Below, piece after piece: positions 1 through 12,640 of a stretch of DNA of 64,000 nucleotides (the stretch's first letter is position 1; every line of letters begins with the position of its first letter). The stretch spans positions 223,005,415 to 223,069,414 of the forward strand of contig NC_081410.1 in NCBI RefSeq assembly GCF_030272615.1. Reading direction: 5' to 3'. A program made the position numbers and the translations under genes. The notes beneath the pieces are model-generated. The model was not told the origin of the DNA. It worked only from the letters and a program-made list of their open reading frames with translations, and ran no database searches. The stretch is from Cryptomeria japonica. Lineage: Eukaryota; Streptophyta; Pinopsida; Cupressales; Cupressaceae.

Positions 1-2112
1 GAGAGTGTTGTTTCTATGTAGAAGCAGAGAAAAAGAGGAGAGAAATTTATGAGAGATGCATCCAAGATGGCTAAGGAGGTTAAAGCAAATGTAATGAACT
101 TAAGTTTTATATCTGCTAGTGAACTGGAAGGATTGAAACCGGAAGCACATGTTTCACCGATTGTCACTTCTTCTGATACCGATAGTGGAAAGGAAGCTGA
201 ATTCAAGATAGTAGAGAGGAAGAAGAGAAAACCCTCACTAGTACCTTCTCTTTCTCCCAAGAAAACTAGAACACTAAGGAAGAAGCAGCAGGCAGTTAGG
301 GAACCTAAGAAAAAGCTTACACCGAAGAAGAAATAGACACTAGATACCCCTACTCTGGAAGAACTATTGAATGAGATAACACAGGAAGGAAATGTGATTA
401 ATATAAACAAATTGTATCATTCTTTTAAGGATTCTGATAGGGAAATAATAGAAGAGAGCATTATTTTGCATTTAGATATCTATAAGAAGGTTTTGATTGA
501 AGTAATAAATGATTTCCTGAATGATATGTATATGAGATTAGAAACAAAGCGATTATCAGTAATGGAACTTGATAAGAAGTTGAAAGTTGAAGCATTATTG
601 GTGGTACATCCTATGAATTCAAAAGAGGAAATTGATAAATTAATTTCTAAGGCAAACCGGTCAGTTTTTGTTAGTGGACATCAACAAGTGAGCCTAATGG
701 CTGGGAGAGTTAAGGAGATTGCTGATGAGACTGCAAACAAATGGGATATATTATTTGTTGAAAAGGAAAAGAAAGAAGAAAGGAGTAGACCGAAAATGGA
801 CAAAACCTTTAAGATATATGAGAAGGATAAGGATAAGGGTAAAGAAAAAGTTGGTGGTGTTCCTACAATAAATATTACAGATAATCTTCCACCTCCATCT
901 CAGGATATACCACTGGTACATACAACTAGTCAACCTAATATGAGAACTGAAGATGTTACTCTTGATAATACTAACCTGGATTCTGAGATTCTTTTTTCTA
1001 TGAACATTGATAAACAGGATATTAACATTGTTGTAGATAAGGAGACTACAAAAGTTAAGGCAGCCGATGGTGAGAATATCAATATCTCTGAGACACAGGC
1101 AAATACTACCAACTCTCAGAATACTGAGACACTGACAGAAGATAAAGGAACTAATACTGAGAAACAATATGAATCAGAGGTTTATGTTGAAATAGAGAAA
1201 CTGGTAGAGAATGTGAATAAAGAGGAATCAATTGTTGGCAATAAGGAAGCAATAATTAAGGTTATTGGAGAAGTATCTGTAGAGAGGAAAGCTATTGCTG
1301 AACCGAGCATATCTATAGGTGAATTTAGACCTACTAATGTGAGAGACGTTCTTTTAGATTCTATCAAAAAGATAACAGATTGCAATGCCTTAGCATTTAA
1401 GGCTATTGATGACACATTGCCTATCTTGAGAATGATTACACCAGCATGTAAGATAGATCACATTGACAATTCTTTAGGTAAATTGGACACCTTGTCCAAA
1501 TTCATTGCTGAAAATGTTCTAACTCTTGAGAAGGTGAATGAAGGAACAATTAAGGAGAGAGTTGATAAAGAGAAGGGTGAATTCTTTGTGAGCACTATTA
1601 AAAACTATACAGAGCACTTAGATTCACTATTACCGGTACTCAATTCTACAATTTTGGAGTATAAGGAGCTGTATAGAGAAGCCTGTAAGCCTCACTATTT
1701 GATAGAGGACATTGATGAGGAGATTAAAAAGACACAAAAAGAGATTGATGACATAGCAGACAATATGATAGGTTCTTTGGAACTTACATCAGTTTTTGAA
1801 TAGAAAATGGTAGTGTTTGAAGAAAAATTGGAGAACCTGGAGAAAGAAAAGGCAAGAATAAGGCTAAAGGCCCAGGAGCTGAAGAGAAAACTTGATCCAA
1901 GAATGGATAGTCTTATTACTCAGCAAGTTGAATTAACTAAGGCAACAATCCTTGGAGAAAGATCACCAGAGCAGAAGATTCTCTATCTCACCAGTATGAT
2001 CTAGCAGACTGAGAAAATTCTTTCTGACAGTAACAAGTTTATGTAGAGTTTGAACTTAGTTTTGGCAGATATTTTTCAGTTTGTAACCAACCGGTTACAC
2101 ACTTTGAGGTAG
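1..2112 (+). pseudogene. ORF2-family protein of unknown function, 3' part, interrupted by TAG stops
   Basis: I do not recognise this protein. One frame runs from the window edge to 2112, broken only by TAG codons at 19, 334, 1801, 2002 and 2044, with no frameshift visible. It aligns throughout with the minus-strand ORF2 at 55296-58436. Shared blocks include a Lys/Arg-rich stretch (about 220-335), LLNEIT (about 367), ANRSVF (about 650), NIVVDK (about 1024), VLLDSIK (about 1349) and a C-terminal charged helical region with SVFE (about 1790). The segment at 780-1320 is poorly conserved and rich in Asp, Glu, Asn and Thr. The C-terminal 250 codons look like coiled coil (heptad-like Leu/Ile with Lys/Glu). 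No signal peptide, membrane segment or polymerase motif is visible. It lies directly before a polypurine tract and 3' LTR, as in the complete relative. The N-terminal 270 or so residues of the relative are outside the window. An envelope-like ORF of Sirevirus type is a possible alternative. Confidence 0.75.
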
Positions 2113-2296
2113 AAATTTTGTATTCTTTTTGACATCCTTTGTCATTGACGTCAAAGGGGGAGTAGTAAAGAGAAAAATATATGCATAGAGGAGATCACTT
2201 GCTTAGGGGGAGCACACTTCTTTTTGGATTTCAGTTTTGGGATAACAATTTTGGATTTTTCTCATGAGTGTTGCCATCAATGCCAAAGGGGGAGAT
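2113..2296 (+). promoter_or_regulatory. 3' untranslated stretch and polypurine tract
   Basis: This non-coding spacer ends in the purine tract at 2284-2296 (caaagggggagat) that abuts the LTR. The same tract, preceded by a 'catcaatgcc' context, occurs before the LTRs at 55175, 54013 and 50822. It would prime plus-strand DNA synthesis. An earlier G-rich patch at 2152-2163 resembles the duplicated purine tracts of the related copia elements here. Confidence 0.75.
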
Positions 2297-3016
2297 TGTT
2301 GGAATTCTACACTCATATGAGAATGGTTTATGTTGTCATTGAAGGCAACCAACTAGTATTAGGTCTCTACACACACACCGACAATAGGGTCAACATTGAT
2401 ACCATCTATCAAAACCATCAGGCATATTCACTGGCATCCAAATTACACTGGCAAAGAAGTATACCGGCACTCAGGCCGACATGGGACAAGTTTTTATTTA
2501 TGTGAATTGTATTGTAAATATAATTATCTTTTATAAGCCGACTTGGCATATTGTAAAGACTCATATATGTATGAGATCATGGTAGGAGATTTTTGTATGT
2601 ATGAGGTGATATAGTGGACAGTGAAAGGTTTTGGTTAAGGTATCTAACTGAGCTTAAACCGATACTGAACCAAACATTAGAGATGCTATTTTGAGCAGTA
2701 CATTGTATTGGATGTAATTATCCTTATTGTAGTCAGTGAGACTCTTGTTTTGAGTAGTGAGCTCTAGGCTGTTGGTCTTCCTACATGTGCAGGGCCCTAT
2801 TGTAAGTAATATTTATTCATATTGGCCAGTGAGTAAATATTGTGGGTCATAAATCCCACAAAGGTTTTTCCTACACCGTGTTTCCTCGTTAAAATATCTT
2901 GTGTTATGGTGTGCATTTATGTTGTCTCTATTCTTTATGTTTACTACATTATTTCTTGCTTACCGGTTAGACACTGATTCACCCCCCCTCTCAGTGTCTT
3001 TGGGACTGTCATTACA
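2297..3016 (+). repeat. 3' LTR of the ORF2-bearing element
   Basis: It starts TGTTGGAATTC just after the purine tract and ends near ...GTCATTACA, after the block 'gattcaccccccctctcagtg' that closes nearly all copia-type LTRs in this window. The first 60 bases resemble the LTR of the complete element at 54336-60905 (cacactc, tgtcattga, ggcaacc in the same order), so the two are related families. The exact 3' end is by analogy. The 5' LTR is outside the window, so no target duplication can be tested. Confidence 0.7.
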
Positions 3017-4937
3017 TCCAATAGTAGGGATGTTGGAGAGAATATAGAAGAAGGTTAAGAAATATGTGTACGTACACAATATTTCATTAAATTTGAAAGT
3101 TAGAGATAAATGATGAATTAATATTTAAGAAATATCAATATCTTTAGCCACATGATTGATGAGTTGGCAAAGGAAAGATGAAGTGGAGATGGAAGAATGA
3201 GTTGGAAAAGGGATTAAATAATTAAGAATTATTTAATATTTGAGACTATAGGATAGAATAATAACCATTAAATATTATGTATTTAAATGATTGGAGGAAT
3301 AATTAAATATTACATATTTAATTATCTAATTAGAAGAATAATTAAATATTAGATTTTTAAATTAATTAGAGGAATAGGATAGATGAATTAATTAATAAAA
3401 TAGTTTAATTAAATTAATTAATAGAAAGACATGAAATGAATTAAATAAATTAATATTTTCAAATTAACTAATAAATAGAAGGATAAATATTAAATAATTG
3501 CTCATAGCCATTTTTATGTGTATAGAGTAATTATTATTGAATTGTGTATTGAGAACATTCTAAGTCAAGATTGATTTAATGAAACATATTGATATGGTTA
3601 GTGTAGACTTTAGTGGACTGGTGTTGGAACCAACCACCTATCTTGACTAATGTATGCTTCTCAATTGATGCAAAATTATAATTTTATCATAGGAAATTTT
3701 TTTTTGGTGCCTTAAAATGAACATATATATGGTCTTTATAGTTATGTAGATTATTTAGTCATCTCTTATTGTGATCATAATAAACTGATCTAGTCTTAAT
3801 GGGATTAAGTCATTAGAGCCAATTTGTGCTTAATTGGAACCACCCAATGAGTATTTTGTGAAATCCAATTGAGAATTTTCATTGTGTTGGGCTGTTTTGT
3901 GTCTATATGTGCTAGTTATGGGTGTTGTGGGTTGAGTTGTGGCGAAATGAGTCCATCCAAACTTTTCCTTGTCTCAAAGGAGCTAACTAGTGACCTGATG
4001 TAAGTCGACCCTTTTTTGTAGTTTTATCATTTTCTCCCAATTATGGGATCGTACACACATTCGGACTTCACTAAGGGGTATATGGTGTTCTAGGCTTCAT
4101 ACAACCTATTCTAAAAGCTCATTGATTTTTGATGAATGCGCATGTCTTAGGGATGTCAACACAAGTTCACCAGGTCAAAGAATGCCAATGCATATGAAGG
4201 AAGCCAATGTGTCCCAAGGATGCATGTGTGAGTTAAGGACACTTTCAAACAATGAAATTTTCCTCAATCCATGCTAGTGTCCTCTTTAACACTTGTGAAG
4301 ACTCCCTCTAACATCTGGGGCACTTGTGTAGTCTAGCTCTAGTGTCCTTAAACACACAAGTGTCCTACCCATTTGACCCCATTTTTAAAGTGTTGCAAAT
4401 GTAGTGATGCTAGGGATCCATTAGAGGTGGTTTGAGTAGGTTTTGAGTGATTTTTATTAGTTTTAGGGGCATCAATTTATAATTAGGGGTTCATGGGAGC
4501 CCATCAATGACACCTAAGACTTAGCAGTTTGTCTTGTTTGATGAATCGCTTGGAAACTTTGGGAATGGTCATGTGTGATACTAAACATCTCTTAGACCTT
4601 ATCTTAGGGTTTGACATATCTTTCCCCTTTATAATTTTTATTTTTTATTTTTTAGTCTTCCACTTGTGTGTAGTCGGTAACCTATGATTTGACCTAATCT
4701 TGAGATTTGAACATTGTTCATGTTTATGTTATGCATGTTCACATTTAATTCCTTTAAACCAAAATTTTCACATATTCTTTGTATTATTTTTTCATATCCT
4801 CTAGGGTTCCTTGGCATGTCATTATATTTGGTATCATAGTCCATGTTAAACCACTAGGAGCTTTGGTGTAAATTTGCTGATTACGTTTGGTGTGAGTGGC
4901 ATGTGTTTGTTATATAGCTATATTATTGATTCCTATC
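3017..4937. other. Unassigned AT-rich stretch, possible old LTR and primer site
   Basis: No coding region is supported. 3100-3500 is very AT-rich with repeated aattaatta words. A sequence like a mutated initiator-Met primer site (ttggtatcatagtcc) lies at 4828-4842, and a TGTTGG start lies at 3029. A decayed 5' LTR between them is possible but unproven. The right edge is the target duplication of the next solo LTR (4933-4937). Confidence 0.3.
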
Positions 4938-6226
4938 TGTAGCTAGGAAATGTGGAAATCATCACAAGCAATTGATAATTGGACTAGTTCAATCACGAAA
5001 ACTAAAATGCAGTGATAACAATCCTAATTACATTCAATTAAAACATGAAGACAAGACATTCAAAATGAAATCTAAGCAAATCAAATGCAGATGTCTCCTT
5101 CATGTGGCTCCATTGTCCTTCTTTCTCCTTCAAATAGCTTTGTTTTGTGGATCTCACCTACAAGTGCATACACATGATATGAAAGCAAGATTGACAAGAT
5201 AGCATGACAACATAAGGGTACTAGAAGCATGATTGATTCGACCAGGGACTTTGATTGAAGAAATTCATCCAATTTATAGACAGATTGGAGAAAAGATCAG
5301 ATTAGCATGAAAGTGATTTGAATGGAAATTCAAATCAGGAATAGCAAAATTATGACAAGTGTATGACAAATTTCTATGCAAGGATTTATGACAATTTATG
5401 ACAAGTTTTTGAAATAGAAATAGACATTAGAAGCAATTAGAAAATTAGGTTAGAAATGATGACTTGGAATTTAGGAAATTGATGAAAATTAGGTAAATTA
5501 ATTAATAATTTCTCATTCATTAATTAATTTACAAAAATAGGAGGAATTAATTAGCCAATTAAATAAACATTTAATTGTGACAAGAAGACTTAGGATAAAT
5601 AAATAAATCATTTATCCTAAAGAGAAAATGGGGAGAAAATGACAAACAAGGTTAAATGAATAAATCTGGAACCCTAGAAGATAAATTAGAAATGCAAGGA
5701 CGACAATTAGGTCTTGATGTAAGATTGATTTGATGTCGATTCGATCATGATTTTGAATTGATAAACGATTTGATTGATAAATGCACCAATTAATGAGGAA
5801 CAATGACTAATTGATCCAAATTGACATGATTGAGAAGGATGACAATTGATGACAAATTGATCGCAAGATGACAAGATCGAAAATAACAACGATCAATGAT
5901 AAATCGATCGCAAAATGACAAGATTGAAAAGAGGAAAAAACCCTAATTAGGATTGATGATGTCCAAAATGATGACAAATGAGCACGCACATTGATGTGAC
6001 AGGATAAGATTGACCAAAATCATGACTGAAGATTGTTGTCGACAAGACCAAATTCGAGAGCGAGACAAATGAAGAATGCAGAAGAAGGACTCGATGCTCG
6101 CAAATGATAAAAACCAAGTGCGTGACATAGAAGAAATGTTAATACGACACAAGAACCCTAAAATAAGGCAATGGGTAAATGTTAAAGTATGACTCTACAA
6201 GTGTTGACCATTTTTAGGTGTCTACA
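4938..6226 (-). repeat. Solo LTR, same family as the 12.5-kb element at 37274-49790
   Basis: It starts TGTAGCTAGGAAAT and ends TTTAGGTGTCTACA, matching the two LTRs at 37274-38619 and 48444-49790 along its whole length, with small differences. It is flanked by an exact 5-bp duplication ctatc (4933-4937 and 6227-6231). No primer site or purine tract adjoins it, so it is a solo LTR left by LTR-LTR recombination. Strand is given as in the complete element. At 1,289 bp it is about 57 bp shorter than the paired LTRs. Confidence 0.9.
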
Positions 6227-6700
6227 CTATCATTATACTATCATTTTCTTAGCATGGATTATAGATATGTATATGATGTCTTTGAGGTTCATTTTTGTGT
6301 TATGAAGGATGCCTCCTCACCATAGTTTGTGATTGAATCCTTGTTAGTAGGAGAATTAGGTTGACCATCAGGATGAACAACGTGCAAAGAATTAGAGTGG
6401 TGGCCAGGGTGGTGGACTTGGGGATCATTAAGGGCTTAATTTGTTACAAGTTATCATAGCTTGTTTTGGGCCTTGATAGGAGGTATCTCAGTAGAAATCT
6501 CATCCATATTAGCTAAATTGGTGAGAAAATTAGGGTTTCACAAGTTATACTTTGTAAACTAGGAAACCACCCAATTATAAATACCAAATATTAAAAGGAG
6601 GATAAACACAATAGATCCAACCTCAATTCTATTAAGAAGAGGGTCGAATGTTGATTGAAGTCTTATTCCTATTTTTTTGAGTTGAAAATGCAATTGAAAT
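6227..6700. other. Unassigned stretch flanking the solo LTR
   Basis: This continues the sequence into which the solo LTR inserted. A short plus-strand reading from about 6309 (MPPHH, then a Gln/Gly-rich run with stops) vaguely resembles the start of a gypsy gag but cannot be carried further. No other feature seen. Confidence 0.25.
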
Positions 6701-7667
6701 TGTAAAGTTAAATTTAGGACAAGTATTTGAAAATTTAAAGTAAATTGATGAAAACAAACTAATACATATATCCAATAGAGCCATAGTCAGCGATATGGGA
6801 AAAACCTAGTAAGGAGAATCAAAACCTATTCCTAGAAGTTCGGGCTGGTTTTTTAAGATAGGGTAGTAGATAGTTGCTAGGTAGTCCTCATACTTTTGCT
6901 CCTTCAAAAGTTGAACCTATTCATTGTTGTCAACTCTATCGAAATCTATGAGTATAGCTCCTGAGTTGATTATCTACACATAGAAAGGGAGGGAAAATGT
7001 TGTGGATAGGGGTTTGCCTAATGTCAAACCTTGATTCAAGAATTAATCTTGAAATTGAAATGATAAATGTAATAGAAAATCATAATAATATATTCTCTTT
7101 TTGAGGGAAATGCTTGATGTAAAATAAAATACTTGTAATTGAAATGTATACCTTGATGAAGCTTTGTTTAGATCTTCATGCAAGGGTTTTAGGATGTCTT
7201 CATAGAAAGTTGAACATGGATGTCATCTTAAATGCTTGAAGTTGACTCCACTTCTTCTCCAATTATTGATGAATGCTTGATTGCTTGCTCACTTGAATTT
7301 GAAATTTTGAATGAGGCTCTTAGAGTTGTTTGATTAGGTTTTCAAATGAGAGGGGTAGACATCCTTTTATACCTAAATGCTTGAAGCTGTTTGAATTTTT
7401 CATAGTAGGCTAACACAAGATCTAATTTCTTGCTCACTTGATGTGACTGCTATGAGGAAAAAAAATTGGGTCTTGATTGAGAGGACTCCCTAGTCTCGAG
7501 ATTCATGACTTAGGTTTGGGGAAAAGGCAAGAAAGGTGGTGAATTTTCAAGTTTGTGGATGGTTTGAGAAGAATAAAAATAGTGATTGGTTATTGAGAGA
7601 CAAAGAACCAAGGTGAGGTCTAGTTGAGGACAAAATTGTATGCATATATAATTTACAACGCTGCATT
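6701..7667 (-). repeat. Probable 3' LTR of a minus-strand gypsy remnant
   Basis: On the minus strand the LTR would start TGCAGCGTTGTAAAT at 7667, right after a purine tract (7668-7680, read aaagtgggggata), and end ...ACTTTACA at 6701. Both ends resemble those of the solo LTR at 18057-19308 (TGTAGCGTCCTAAAAT ... GCTTTACA). A good TATA box lies inside at 7363-7371. The boundaries are inferred from end similarity, not from a paired LTR. Confidence 0.5.
7363..7371 (-). promoter_or_regulatory. TATA box in gypsy LTR
   Basis: The minus strand reads GGTATAAAAGGATG, a close match to a plant TATA box, about 300 bp inside the LTR start. It would drive transcription of the minus-strand gypsy remnant. 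Confidence 0.5.
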
Positions 7668-9160
7668 TATCCCCCACTTTAGCAGGAGTATGAGACAACC
7701 CATACTCAGTAAAATACATAGTCACATTGAAAATATTTCATCAAGATATTAAAGAGATAAGACACACCAAGCCCTTTGGGAATTTAGGATCTTACTACTC
7801 TAATATCAAGATAAAAGGGACAACACATGAAAATGAGAGAGATAGAGAGCATGACTATGCTAGCCTAGTAATATTTTCTTACTATGAGCCATGAAAAAGA
7901 AAAATACCAAATTACAAAGAAAAAGGCTTAGTTTGAAAAGTAACTTGAGTATCAAAAACATGTCATGGTGTTTACACAAAGTGTAAACATTGAGAAAAGT
8001 GTATGCCCCCATATTAAAGTGATTGCATATGCCTTATCGAGAGAAATTGCTTTAAGGTAGCATGTAACCAAAAGAAAGGCGTGTTACCACAATAAAATGA
8101 TCTCCAAGAAAGGACAAATTGAAGGATAATAGTCACAAAACATAATGAAAAATATATAAGGGATCCACTAACTCTATTGTTTGTATGCTCTTATGATAAA
8201 TAATATATATCAAGAATATTTGTATTGAAATAACCTCAACCTATGAAGGTAGTAGAACTACGAACATAATGGAAGAAAAGCATAAGAGAGAACAAAAAAA
8301 AGTCTTTTTGAGTCAACATGGAAGAGACCAAAAATATATCTCAACACTTTGCATCATCTTGAAGTAGACAACACAAGGCACATTTACAAACAATAGCACA
8401 TGGAAGAATTGAGATACAAATAGAAGAATGTCACAATTGATTTGGTCTCTTTATTACCTTTTACCAACAAATTAATAGGGGTCATCCAAAGAGAACCAAA
8501 CATAACACAAAAACATGTCAAACAACACATCATGGGGGAGACACATTACAAACAAGAAAACACACAAAATAAAATCCATGACATGAATGAAGATTGTTAA
8601 GAAAATCATCCGCCTCCCAAACTTGCTTAGCATCATCTAGGGATGGTGGATAAGATGCAAGAGGAGCCACTTTGAGCACAATAGATGGAGCTACTATAAG
8701 TTCCAAACAAGGACCATGCTCTAATGATGAATCACTTTATTTGTTACTAGGAGCTAGGGTTAATGCTTTTGAAAAATGTGAAGATAACTCATGATTAATC
8801 TCAACAAGCACATACATATCATTAGAATCAACATTGTTAGGATGAACAACATTATCATTATCCATATCATCATCTAGATTAATAAAAAAGGATCTTTAAC
8901 ATGAAAAGAATTTGAACCATCATTTTTATTAAGCATTTTTAATTTAGGTAATTTGAGTTGAACTTCCTCTTGAGGGTTAGGCAAAGGTTGGGAAAATGGG
9001 ACCAAGTCAACATTTGGTGTCTTCAGGAAGGAAATGGTTTGGGAAGCAAGCGCACAAGCCTTGGTATGATATTTTTGTCAATGTTATCTTGCACAATAAT
9101 TCCTTTAGTTTTAGTGAATACTTGCAAAGGTTGAGGATGAATGGACATAGGCTTATTTTA
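7668..9160 (-). other. 3' part of minus-strand gypsy remnant, no polymerase visible
   Basis: Between the purine tract and the protease remnant I see no reverse transcriptase or integrase motif in any frame. 8580-8990 reads on the minus strand as a degraded Asp/Asn-rich segment with a short run DDAKQVWEADDFL, which may be polyprotein spacer. The remainder is AT-rich and unassigned. Confidence 0.35.
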
Positions 9161-9975
9161 TTCCCTTATAGGAGGAGGAATAGATGAAACCTCGATAGGT
9201 TGAGAGATGATTGATGCCAAGTTTTTTCCTTTGTAAGATCTAGGGGGTAGGATTGAGGCATATATAGGAGGATAAAAGGAGTAGGAAGAATACCAAGTCC
9301 ATTATGAGGAGGAGGTATATCCATGGGTGTAGGGTCTTTAGATTTACTAAAGGTCATGATCATTTCTTTTTTCTATTTTTGATGAGAAAAGGATATCATT
9401 TCAAGTCTTAAGAGGCATAGGTTGTTTAGGCCAAAAGTAACCAAGAGTGAAATTTCCATTCTTTGTAGTGGGTTGGAAAAGGATATGATTAACCATTATA
9501 ATAGTGTGATTATGAGGGAATATCAAACATTTATGAATCATAGAAGGGATAGCTTTCACGGAAGAGACCAAGAATGTCCCATCTTCACATGAAATTAATC
9601 TGATGTAGGAATAATAGAAAAGGTGACATCTAAGAACTTAGTACCAAACTCAATGGGAAGAGTAATGTAACCAATAGTAGGGAAAGATAAACCATCATAC
9701 ACCTTAACTAGAACATTAGATTTATCATATGTTACTTGATGCAATTATTTAACATAAAGATGATATTCAGTAATCACATTCACCATACAAATTAGATCAA
9801 TGAACACCCCTTGTGAGAGTTTGTCTTTGATATTTGAAATAATATATAATGGGCCATCAAGTACAACAATAATCTCATTAGGATAAAATGTGACACATAT
9901 GCCTTTTAGAGGTGTAGGTTTGTCAACAAGATTCAAAACATTATTAGATTATATACCAATATCAATAGGAAAAAA
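9161..9975 (-). pseudogene. Decayed gypsy retropepsin (protease) region
   Basis: The minus-strand reading from about 9936 gives GVFID, then MVNVITE, then about 30 residues later YDGLSFPTIGYITLPI. This is the order of a Ty3/gypsy aspartic protease of the IDxGSxxNVI type. The catalytic triad is not intact: FID is followed by Leu-Ile. A stop follows near 9600 and a frameshift near 9560, after which the reading resumes (AIPSMIHKCL). It continues in orientation from the gag remnant at 10092-10922. The enzyme would have cleaved Gag-Pol; this copy cannot. Confidence 0.6.
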
Positions 9976-10091
9976 AGCAAGAGACTCAAACTCAACAACA
10001 TTGGTAAAATGACAAGGCAACAAATTGGTAAAGATTTAGAGGTTTTGATTAAGAGAAGATATAGCTTTATTCCCTTTGTCATTGACACCAA

Positions 10092-10922
10092 CTACATATA
10101 TAATATTTCTATCAATAAAGTATTGGATCTTATTCTCAACTTGTAACATTTCTTAGTATCATGGCTAGCTTGATGATGATATTGACAAAAAGATTTAGGA
10201 TCATGGTAAGATAAAAATGGTTTAGAATTGTTAGTTGGCTTGATGGGAGGAAGTTTCAACACATTAGAATTCATCAAAATCAACATTATACTAGCAAAGA
10301 CTCAGAAGGAGGACTTAATTCTTTTCTAAAGTATTTGGATAAAGGGGCCACACCTAATGTCGTAGCTACCACTTGAGTGTTGATGTTGTCATTTATCTTG
10401 ATGAAACCTTTGTTGGTTTTGAACTTCATAAAAATCATTGAACAATATCATTCTTATCAATCAGAGCCATTGAAGAGGATGAGTCAAAATGAATCACTTT
10501 AAGGTGATAATTATGAAGCACTGCACACAATTGCATAAACAAAGTAAACTCAAAAAATAGAAGATTATCTCTAATATATTTTTGTGAATTGGCAATAAAA
10601 ATTCATTGAACATCATGATTAGGAACAAAATAAGCAATTTAAGAATGTAAATGTTTGTATCTACCAATAAAATCAATCACTTTTTCTTTAATTCCTTGTT
10701 TACAATGAATCAAATTAGTCAAATCAATCTTATGACTAGTGTTATTTTGAAATTGTTGAACAAAAGCATTAGATAATTGTTGAAAATAAGTAATAGAATA
10801 AGGAGACAAATAAAAATATGATTGCAAGGCTTTATCTTTAACTGTTCTAGTAAAAAATTTAGCCATGTCTTTGGTCATGAACACAATCACTACACAAAGT
10901 TTGAAATGTCTTCACATGAGTT
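10092..10922 (-). pseudogene. Decayed gypsy gag with zinc-knuckle remnant
   Basis: The minus-strand reading at 10639-10890 contains AKFFTRTVKDKAL, then FVQQFQNN, HCKQG and DFIGRYKHL, the pattern of the plant gypsy capsid (retrotransposon gag) domain. Upstream, KTFQTLCSDCVHD is in another frame, so a frameshift lies near 10880. At 10092-10286 a run CQYHHQASHDTKKC fits the gypsy-type knuckle with YH in place of the second Cys. Several stops separate the pieces. The 5' side is cut at 10923 by another LTR. Role: capsid and RNA-binding protein, now non-functional. Confidence 0.65.
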
Positions 10923-11915
10923 TGTTAAATACTACCAAATACTTAGAGGGGGGGTGAATTAGCATAAATTAAAATATTATCAATTAAAAAATGCTTGAAA
11001 CACAACAGTCATTCATACCAATATGGTGGAAAGTAAATAGTAGAAACAATAAATGCATCCACACAAGAATGCCATATTTTTATGTGGAAAACACAAACTG
11101 GGAAAAACCATTATGAGAATCTAACTCACAATATGTATTCAATGATTATGGCCATCAGCCAAAGATCTTACTGCTCCGAACTTGCTAATTAAGGTACACA
11201 ACCTTGGTGAAGATACAAAAAGAGGACTCTCAATTGAAGATCACTTCTTTAGGGAAAGATACACAATAACTATCCAGATATAATATAAAATGTAATTTTA
11301 ACTGTAATGAAAAAGACATCTAATAAATATAGATAATAGTTTGTAGTTTAAGCATTCATCTAAATCCTCTGATATATTTCCAAATCTCTATTTAGCTTCA
11401 AGTTCACACTACTCTCACATTGTATGTCTTCTTATCACCAGACCATTACACACACTTATTATAAAGCAATATTGATATATATATATACCATCCAAACCAA
11501 TTGTATACATCATGAAGTTGGCTAATAAAAAATGCAACATGTGAATTATCACCAGACCAAAAAAAATTGATTCCACCAATGCAGAACACATAAAATTGTG
11601 TATACTATCGACTTCATCAACTAGAAGAGTTCCATCCATCCACATGCTACCGAACATCTACAAGCACCTTTAAGAGATAGGTCATTATACACTAACCCTT
11701 AATCCAAACCAAAATATGATCACCATATATTCGAAAAACACATCATGATAATGTTATCTAACCTTATGAACCTCTTTAGATAGTATCTAGTTATCTAGAT
11801 AATATCTGACATATATATACATAAATTGTATGTGACTGAACCAAGGCAATTGATACCAAACTACTTCTAGACCTGAGACTTCACATCAATGACAAGATGA
11901 AGGCATATTACAACA
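10923..11915 (-). repeat. 3' LTR of a second minus-strand ORF2-type element
   Basis: The plus strand begins TGTTAAATACTACC and soon has 'cttagagggggggtgaatt', the reverse of the closing block of copia LTRs here. The other end reads TGTTGTAATATG on the minus strand, directly after a purine tract aaaaagggggatat at 11916-11929. Length 993 bp. It interrupts the gypsy gag at 10922. No target duplication could be confirmed because the other end of the element is not recognisable. Confidence 0.7.
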
Positions 11916-12099
11916 ATATCCCCCTTTTTCATTGATGGCAACACTAGGCCAACAAAACTCACCAAAATAATATCTCCCAAAATTTTCAAAATCTCTTTCC
12001 CGAAATCTCTCCCCCTTTGACAACAATGACAAAGGGTGCATTATTCATCGAACTGTCTCCCCTTGAGGAAAATATCTCATTAAAAAATATATATATAAA

Positions 12100-12640
12100 A
12101 AAGAAAGAAATAACCAAACCATTGATGTTTATAGATTTTGCAAAGAAGAAGGAATGATAGCTCTGTTGATAGATTTTAATATTCTCTAAGTAGCAGTCTA
12201 GTCAAATTCAACATATACTAAGATCTTAATCTGACGTTCTATTTTAGGAATGAACTACTCTACAATATTACAGTCTATTGGAACAAAAATAGATGCACTC
12301 AAATTCCGCAGGTCCTTTAAAACATTTACCATACTGGTGAGATGCATATCCACAATTTCTATAAGTCTTTCTTCACAAGCTCCCTTTGGTTGACCAAGTC
12401 ATTCAACTACTTGTATATCTCTTCAATCTCTATTCTCCCATTATATTATTCATCATTTTTCAGATTCATAGTTCTGGATGACTCTAGGATTTTAGCTTCA
12501 AGAGCTTCAATTTATTTTTGGATCTAGCTAGTGGACTCAAGCCATGTATGACAAAATCTATAAACCTAGATTACGCTATCCACACTCTGCTAAGTTTTGT
12601 TGTGAAGTCCTTTAGGTGATTGTGTGTCTTTGCACACTTA
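12100..12640 (-). pseudogene. Heavily decayed C-terminal part of an ORF2-family protein
   Basis: On the minus strand a Lys/Glu-rich helical reading (about 12530-12385) runs through IEALEAKILESS and QRELVKKDL with four stops. After a frameshift it continues as DMHLTSMVNVL. The last run resembles LTSM in the copy ending at 2112 and MQHLTGIVK in the copy at 55296-58436, at the same place: just before the 3' non-coding spacer and LTR. The similarity is weak residue by residue and rests partly on position. If right, this is a third member of the ORF2 family in one window. Confidence 0.4.

Noticed and set aside
751-1415. Minus-strand frames opposite the ORF2 copy
   Set aside because: They are shadows of the conserved plus-strand frame, which aligns with a second copy.
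1-2112. TAG read as a sense codon or programmed readthrough
   Set aside because: The stops fall at different sites in the two ORF2 copies, and similar stops hit conserved pol motifs elsewhere; mutation decay explains them better.
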